A stretch of 9,474 nt of DNA from DAOUGC01 sp034429695 (GTDB taxonomy: Bacteria > Chloroflexota > Anaerolineae > Anaerolineales > Anaerolineaceae): positions 1 through 9,474 of the forward strand of contig DAOUGC010000022.1 of the NCBI GenBank assembly GCA_034429695.1. Direction: 5' to 3'. Position numbers and translations under genes: made by a program. The notes beneath the pieces were generated by a model. The model saw nothing but the letters and a program-made list of their open reading frames with translations, ran no database searches and was not told the origin of the DNA. Shown here piece by piece: positions 6,391-9,474 of the stretch. The stretch's first letter is position 1. Each line of letters begins with the position of its first letter.

Positions 6391-7317
6391 TTATTGCTGG
6401 AAACGGGGGTCCCTCTCCAGAGTCAGGCGCAGGCCTTCCTCCAGTGAGAATTTGGGCTGGTAGCCGAGCAGTGTGCGGGCTTTTTGAATATCGGCGGCCA
6501 TGTGCGATGGTCCGCGGTCATTGCGCGGGTTATAGACCACCTCGGGGCGTCCGCCGGTGAGTTCGACGATCAGGCGCACCAGTTCGCGCAGGCTGGTCTC
6601 GCGCCCGCTGCCAACGTTGATGATCTCCTGGTTGACGTTTGGGGCAGTGGCGGATGCCACCATGGCGTTGATCACATCGTCCAGGTAGACGTAGTCGCGG
6701 GTCTGGTTGCCGTCGCCATTGACCACCAGCGTGCCGTTCTGGCAAGCCTGGCGCAGGAAGGCTGGGATGACCGGTGCATGCACGGGCGGCATCTGCTGGC
6801 CCGGCCCATAGGTGTTGAACACGCGCAGACAGACAGTGTCAATGCCCCACAACGCGCCGATGGTGCGCACGTAATATTCGGCAGCCAGCTTGGATACGGC
6901 ATAGGGCGAACGCGGCAGGGGGGTGGCATCTTCGCCCACCGGTTGGGCATCCTGATCGCCGTAGATTGCGCCGGAGGAAATGAACACCACGCGGCGTACG
7001 CCAACATCACGCATGGCTTCCATCATGGTCACCGTGCCGCCCACGTTCACCAGGTTGTATTCACGCGGGTAAAGCACCGATTCGGGAACCAGCACACGCG
7101 CCGCCAGATGAAAGACGCAATCCACACCCTGCAGCAGGGTCCACAGTTTGGGGCGGTCGTTGATGTCGCCGCGGGTGAAGTGAATTTCGGGAGCGAGTGA
7201 TTTGGGATCGCCGGTGGAGAGATCGTCGAGCGCGCGCACTGTGTGACTTTCGTGCACCAGGCGGTTGGCAAGTGCTGAACCCAGAAAGCCGGCGGCGCCG
7301 GTGATCAGAAACTGCAT
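6391..7317 (-). CDS. NAD-dependent epimerase/dehydratase (extended SDR, GalE-like)
   Basis: The 308-residue protein has the length and motifs of UDP-glucose 4-epimerase relatives that interconvert or modify nucleotide sugars for surface glycans. The dinucleotide loop TGAAGFLG (6-13) opens a Rossmann fold, Asp31 in ALDDLSTG suits NAD(H) binding, LAAR (71-74) is the strand-4 motif, and the catalytic triad is Ser114/115 (ISSGAIYG), Tyr139 and Lys143 (YAVSK). NTYGPGQ (168-174) and NGDGNQTRDYVYLDD (200-214) are the C-terminal substrate-domain signatures. The exact sugar is not decidable; UDP-glucose, UDP-glucuronate and dTDP-sugar enzymes share these motifs. The start is fixed by the fold beginning at MQFLITG. 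An AGGAG lies 13 bases upstream, rather far for a ribosome site. It is the promoter-proximal gene of the five-gene run and precedes the secreted SGNH-like gene by 32 bases. Confidence 0.92.
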   Translation of the reverse strand: MQFLITGAAGFLGSALANRLVHESHTVRALDDLSTGDPKSLAPEIHFTRGDINDRPKLWTLLQGVDCVFHLAARVLVPESVLYPREYNLVNVGGTVTMMEAMRDVGVRRVVFISSGAIYGDQDAQPVGEDATPLPRSPYAVSKLAAEYYVRTIGALWGIDTVCLRVFNTYGPGQQMPPVHAPVIPAFLRQACQNGTLVVNGDGNQTRDYVYLDDVINAMVASATAPNVNQEIINVGSGRETSLRELVRLIVELTGGRPEVVYNPRNDRGPSHMAADIQKARTLLGYQPKFSLEEGLRLTLERDPRFQQ

Positions 7318-7375
7318 ACGCGGGCAGAATCTCCTGTGGCGAACGGAAAAAGTATGTGGATAAAGAAAAACAGAG

Positions 7376-7392
7376 ACAACCGGAACGGTTGT
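7376..7392 (-). repeat. 17-base inverted repeat at the predicted 5' end of the epimerase mRNA
   Basis: ACAACCG (7376-7382) and CGGTTGT (7386-7392) are perfect inverted copies separated by three bases. The repeat begins two bases inside the transcript predicted from the -10 at 7401-7406. On the transcribed strand it is followed by CTCTGTTTTTC, so it could be a repressor operator at the start site, a 5' stabilising hairpin or a weak attenuator. The sequence does not choose between these. Confidence 0.5.
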
Positions 7393-7400
7393 GTTTTTTG

Positions 7401-7409
7401 ATTATAGCA
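7401..7409 (-). promoter_or_regulatory. Extended -10 promoter of the epimerase operon
   Basis: On the minus strand TGCTATAAT is a consensus -10 hexamer with the extended TGn element. No good -35 is found 16-19 bases upstream, which an extended -10 can tolerate. Transcription would start near 7394, giving a leader of about 77 bases that begins with an inverted repeat. Confidence 0.6.
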
Positions 7410-7454
7410 CACGCATGGGGTGAGATTCGTCACTCACTTGCGGGGAGAACGGCA

Positions 7455-7511
7455 ATTGTATTCACATTGTAAAGAATCTACACTAAATACTGGTAATATT
7501 TGTATCATAAT
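7455..7511 (+). promoter_or_regulatory. AT-rich control region upstream of rubrerythrin
   Basis: This stretch is far richer in A and T than its surroundings. ATTGTA occurs at 7455-7460 and again at 7466-7471, a direct repeat at 11-base spacing, one helical turn. TCATAAT at 7505-7511 with the following CATT resembles the left half and centre of a PerR/Fur-type box (TTATAATNATTATAA), but the right half matches poorly. Several -10-like hexamers exist (TACACT at 7479, TATCAT at 7503) and none has a convincing -35, so the promoter itself is not fixed. Peroxide or iron control would suit a rubrerythrin. Confidence 0.35.
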
Positions 7512-7550
7512 CATTTGGAATAATCTTATCCCACTCAAGGAGTATTTCCC

Positions 7551-8048
7551 ATGGGCAAAGTGATCGAAGATCTCAAGGAAGCATTTGCCGGTGAGTCGCA
7601 GGCAACCACCCGTTACCTGATTTTCGCCGAGAAGGCGGACACCGAAGGTCATACCCAGGCAGCCCGTTTGTTTCGCGCAGCCGCCGCCGCCGAAGTGGTC
7701 CATGCGCGCAATCATTTGCGCGTGCTGGATTGCGTTCGCACCACCGCCGAGAACCTGCAGGAAGCCATCGCAGGTGAGAATTATGAATGGGTGAGCATGT
7801 ATCCGGCTTTCTTGAGTGATGCTGAAGCCGAGGGCGACAAAAAAGCGCATCGTTCCTTCAGTTTCGCCTTTGAGGTCGAAAAGGTGCACGAGCAGTTGTT
7901 CCGTGAGATGGCCGAAAACCTGGGCAAAGTGGATGAGGAATTTGAGTACTACGTCTGCCCGGTGTGTGGTTACACCCACGCCCGCAACGCACCCGATAAA
8001 TGCCCGGTGTGCGGTGTGCCCGGGGACAAGTTTGAGGTGGTGCGCTAA
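7551..8048 (+). CDS. Rubrerythrin (diiron peroxidase with rubredoxin-like tail)
   Basis: The 165-residue protein is a cytosolic non-haem iron peroxidase that reduces hydrogen peroxide in anaerobes and microaerophiles. The four-helix ferritin-like domain (1-125) shows the diiron ligands: Glu15 (GESQATTRY), Glu48 and His51 (EVVH), Glu76 and Glu79 (GENYE) and Glu110 and His113 (EKVH). The tail holds two zinc-ribbon/rubredoxin-like knuckles, CPVC at 136-139 and 151-154, which bind the FeS4 iron and pass electrons to the diiron site. The spacing between knuckles (11 residues) is that of classical rubrerythrin. AAGGAG (7537-7542), eight bases before the ATG, is a strong ribosome site. The gene stands alone: divergent from the epimerase operon, with its own terminator just after. 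Electron donors (rubredoxin, NADH oxidoreductase) are not encoded nearby. Confidence 0.96.
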   Translation: MGKVIEDLKEAFAGESQATTRYLIFAEKADTEGHTQAARLFRAAAAAEVVHARNHLRVLDCVRTTAENLQEAIAGENYEWVSMYPAFLSDAEAEGDKKAHRSFSFAFEVEKVHEQLFREMAENLGKVDEEFEYYVCPVCGYTHARNAPDKCPVCGVPGDKFEVVR

Positions 8049-8069
8049 TCATCCCGGGATGAACAAGGG

Positions 8070-8103
8070 AAGGGCTGTCTGTCAAATACAGGCGGCCCTT
8101 TTT
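8070..8103 (+). terminator. Intrinsic terminator of rubrerythrin
   Basis: AAGGGCTGTCTGT (8070-8082) pairs with ACAGGCGGCCCTT (8088-8100) in a 13-base-pair stem with two G-U pairs and a five-base loop, followed by TTTTT (8099-8103). It begins 21 bases after the stop codon. The first ten bases of the stem, AAGGGCTGTC, also occur in the guaB terminator. Confidence 0.92.
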
Positions 8104-8115
8104 GTTTAAATGGAT

Positions 8116-8142
8116 AGGCAGCGACTGGAGATGTCGCTGCCT
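8116..8142 (-). terminator. Hairpin after yccF, probable terminator
   Basis: AGGCAGCGAC (8116-8125) and GTCGCTGCCT (8133-8142) form a perfect ten-base-pair stem with a seven-base loop, 22 bases beyond the yccF stop. On the minus strand it is followed by ATCCATTTAAAC, a poor T tract, so termination may be weak or may need Rho. The hairpin is back to back with the rubrerythrin terminator between two converging genes. Confidence 0.6.
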
Positions 8143-8164
8143 TGATGGGTAATGGCAGGTGAGA

Positions 8165-8593
8165 TTATGACCGGCGCAGGGTGAGAACGCCCGGTACGCG
8201 GTCGAACATCCACAGACCAATCGGCAGACCGATGTAGGTCAGGCTGATGGCAAAGGCGGCTTCCATCCACAGTGCGGTGAACCACCAGCCGATCAGCAGG
8301 AAGTAGATCGCGCGCAGCAGAAAGTTGACCTGTTGTGGCTCGACACGCTGCTGATCCATGCTGCCGTCTTCATGGCTGGTGACGCGGATGCGTTCTGGTG
8401 GTTCACGCAGCGCCATCACTTTGGGCAGTGCGTTCATCATGGCGATGCCCAACGGGATGCCGATGATGGTGACCATCAGGAACCAGGCCACAGCCGTCCA
8501 GATCTGGCCCAGCCAGGCGCCGATGAAGATGAACCACAGCAACTGCAACAGGCAGCCCGGGCTCTGACGTTTTTCGATCACAGTTGTACTCAT
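8165..8593 (-). CDS. YccF family inner-membrane protein
   Basis: The 142-residue protein holds two copies of the YccF (DUF307) repeat. The first copy (about 13-58) has LLQLLWFIFIGAWLG and VTIIGIPLGIAMMNALPKVM; the second (about 90-137) has FLLRAIYFLLIGWWFTALWM and YIGLPIGLWMFDRVPGVL. Each copy gives one or two hydrophobic membrane-spanning stretches ending in the hallmark IG-x-P-x-G turn. A hydrophilic, acidic loop (RVTSHEDGSMDQQRVEP) separates them. The family is widespread and its function is not established. The frame is open up to 8716, but ATG 8593 has GAGAGG upstream and begins just before the conserved region, so the 41 extra residues are excluded. It converges on rubrerythrin and diverges from the SDR gene. 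A long leader hairpin lies at 8623-8670. Confidence 0.92.
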   Translation of the reverse strand: MSTTVIEKRQSPGCLLQLLWFIFIGAWLGQIWTAVAWFLMVTIIGIPLGIAMMNALPKVMALREPPERIRVTSHEDGSMDQQRVEPQQVNFLLRAIYFLLIGWWFTALWMEAAFAISLTYIGLPIGLWMFDRVPGVLTLRRS

Positions 8594-8622
8594 GTTTCCA
8601 CCTCTCGCAATCCATAAAAGAA

Positions 8623-8680
8623 TGAAGACCCCGGAGCCGCCGGTGCCGTGAGCGTCCCCGGAGGTCTTCACTACAATATA
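8623..8680 (-). promoter_or_regulatory. yccF -10 element and long leader hairpin
   Basis: On the minus strand TATATT (8680-8675) is a plausible -10 that would start transcription near 8668. That is essentially the first base of a long inverted repeat: TGAAGACC (8623-8630) pairs with GGTCTTCA (8663-8670), and CCGG (8631-8634) with CCGG (8658-8661) across a one-base bulge. The 23-base GC-rich apical part may fold further. The hairpin is followed by TTCTTTTATGG and then the ribosome site, so it could stabilise the 5' end or attenuate transcription. No clear -35 is seen. Confidence 0.5.
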
Positions 8681-8693
8681 CGCAGATGCTGGC

Positions 8694-8703
8694 GCAACGT
8701 TGC
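8694..8703. repeat. Ten-base palindrome between yccF and the SDR gene
   Basis: GCAACGTTGC is a perfect palindrome lying between the predicted -10 elements of the divergent yccF and SDR genes. The position suits a shared operator, but a ten-base palindrome can arise by chance and no second copy was noticed in the window. Confidence 0.3.
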
Positions 8704-8745
8704 ACAGAAAATCCAAGGTTAATGAGTTCTCATGCGGCGGACGCG

Positions 8746-8751
8746 TATAAT
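8746..8751 (+). promoter_or_regulatory. Consensus -10 of a leaderless SDR promoter
   Basis: TATAAT lies exactly at -12 to -7 relative to the A of ATG 8758, and no Shine-Dalgarno sequence intervenes, so transcription should start at or very near the start codon. The best -35-like sequences 17-19 bases upstream (around ATGAGT) are poor. Confidence 0.6.
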
Positions 8752-8757
8752 TAACAA

Positions 8758-9474
8758 ATGACCCCCACCCAAATCAAACCCATCACTCCTGAAACCATGC
8801 CCATGAATGACCGGCGCGTATTGATCACCGGTGCAAGCAGTGGCATTGGCCGCCAGGCAGCGGTTCAACTGGCTGCACTTGGTGCTGACCTGGCGCTCAC
8901 CGGTCGTAATCAACAACGCCTCGACGAAACCGCCCGGATGGCGCAGGATCAGCCGGGCTGCGGCGAGGTGCGCACGTTATCCGCTGATTTAAGCCGTCAG
9001 GCACAGGTGCACCACCTGGCTGACTGGATATGCACTCAGTGGAACCGGCTGGATGTGCTGATTAACAATGCCGGTGGGGTGTTCATGCGCAACCAGCGCA
9101 CCGATGACGGCGTGGAGATGAGCTGGGCGGTTAATCACATGGCGCCGTTCATCCTGACCTACCGCATGTTGCCGCTGTTGAAAGCCGCTCCGGCTGGAAG
9201 GGTTATTAATCTTTCTTCCATCGCGCATTATTTTGCCACCCCTGGCTTTGGCCATATCCGCGGGGCAGGGCTGCACATTCCCTGGTCGGTATACGCCCAG
9301 ACCAAGCTGGCTGAGGTTTTCTTTACCCGTGAGCTGGCGCGGCGGCTGGCGGGTTCAAACGTTACAGCCAATGCCGTCCACCCCGGGCTGGTGCGTACCA
9401 GCATCGGAAAGCGGCAGGGCTGGTTTTTGCGGGCCATCTTTGGTGTGGTGGATTTGTTTTCAGTGGGTGAGATG
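8758..9474 (+). CDS. Short-chain dehydrogenase/reductase, incomplete at the window end
   Basis: The frame from 8758 stays open for 239 codons to the last base, with no stop, so the gene continues outside the window. It is a classical SDR, an NAD(P)-dependent oxidoreductase of unknown substrate. The cofactor loop is TGASSGIG (24-31), with NNAG (103-106), the catalytic Asn126 (WAVNH), Ser153/154 (INLSS), Tyr179 and Lys183 (YAQTK) and HPG (208-210) following in order. The spacing and the HPGLVRTSIGK wording resemble retinol-dehydrogenase/WW-domain-oxidoreductase-like SDRs. Arg50 after the second strand (LALTGRN) suggests NADPH preference. ATG 8758 is chosen because a TATAAT stands at -12 to -7, fitting a leaderless mRNA; an internal ATG at 8803 starts right at the fold but has no ribosome site. 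Confidence 0.93.
   Translation, partial: MTPTQIKPITPETMPMNDRRVLITGASSGIGRQAAVQLAALGADLALTGRNQQRLDETARMAQDQPGCGEVRTLSADLSRQAQVHHLADWICTQWNRLDVLINNAGGVFMRNQRTDDGVEMSWAVNHMAPFILTYRMLPLLKAAPAGRVINLSSIAHYFATPGFGHIRGAGLHIPWSVYAQTKLAEVFFTRELARRLAGSNVTANAVHPGLVRTSIGKRQGWFLRAIFGVVDLFSVGEM

Larger units (their letters stand above)
7318..7550. other. Divergent intergenic region, epimerase operon versus rubrerythrin
   Basis: This 233-base gap is the longest non-coding stretch in the window. Its left half holds the epimerase leader, inverted repeat and -10; its right half is AT-rich and holds the rubrerythrin control region and Shine-Dalgarno site. I see no small gene, tRNA or riboswitch-like fold in it. 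Confidence 0.7.

Noticed and set aside
7376..7400. Plus-strand terminator (CGGTTGT followed by GTTTTTT)
   Set aside because: The stem is only seven pairs and no plus-strand gene ends to its left; its position at a minus-strand start site fits an operator or leader hairpin better.
8594..8716. 41-residue extension of yccF
   Set aside because: It is translated from the leader hairpin, has no ribosome site, and precedes a better start at 8593 with GAGAGG upstream.
1..9474. Defence system, prophage, transposon, CRISPR, tRNA or rRNA
   Set aside because: All sizeable gaps were read; no spacer-repeat pattern, transposase, integrase, nuclease-effector pair or RNA gene signature was found.

Overview
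The window is a compact, GC-rich (roughly 60% by eye) bacterial chromosomal segment with short intergenic gaps. It carries housekeeping genes plus a set of small-enzyme and cell-surface genes. The style of the proteins (GuaB wording, rubrerythrin, a secreted protein ending in a Cys-Pro-Gly tail before a C-terminal membrane segment) suggests an anaerobic or microaerobic lineage, possibly Chloroflexota/Anaerolineae. That placement is inference only; there is no rRNA or other marker here.

Left part (1-1424, all minus strand): mpg (alkyl-base DNA glycosylase, 840-1424), then a NeuD/PglD-type acyltransferase (89-769), then the first 20 codons of an unidentified gene (1-61) with a strong Shine-Dalgarno site. 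mpg diverges from guaB (IMP dehydrogenase, 1492-2940, plus strand). The two promoters appear to share one palindromic -10 element. guaB ends at a strong intrinsic terminator.

Centre (2997-7317, all minus strand): five genes that look like one operon read from right to left. They are an NAD-dependent nucleotide-sugar epimerase, a secreted two-domain SGNH-like protein with a C-terminal anchor, a glyoxalase-fold (VOC) enzyme, an OsmC-like protein and a SAM-dependent methyltransferase. Spacings are +32, +63, +33 and -1 bases. A promoter with a consensus TATAAT and a 17-base inverted repeat at the predicted 5' end of the mRNA precede the epimerase.

Right part: rubrerythrin (7551-8048, plus) has an AT-rich upstream region and ends at a terminator whose stem resembles that of guaB. 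A YccF family membrane protein (8165-8593, minus) converges on it and has a long hairpin in its leader. A short-chain dehydrogenase (8758 to the window end, plus, incomplete) diverges from yccF.

I found no defence system, mobile element, CRISPR array, tRNA or rRNA. The most interesting signals are in expression architecture: two genes (mpg and the SDR) have a -10 hexamer at exactly -12 to -7 from the ATG, as expected for leaderless mRNAs, while most others have ordinary Shine-Dalgarno sites; mpg and guaB share a 14-bp palindrome as back-to-back -10 boxes; two predicted transcripts begin at a hairpin; and the secreted SGNH-like protein has a Cys-Pro-Gly/transmembrane/Arg tail that could be an uncharacterised sorting signal. 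The IMP dehydrogenase also departs from consensus at several active-site positions.
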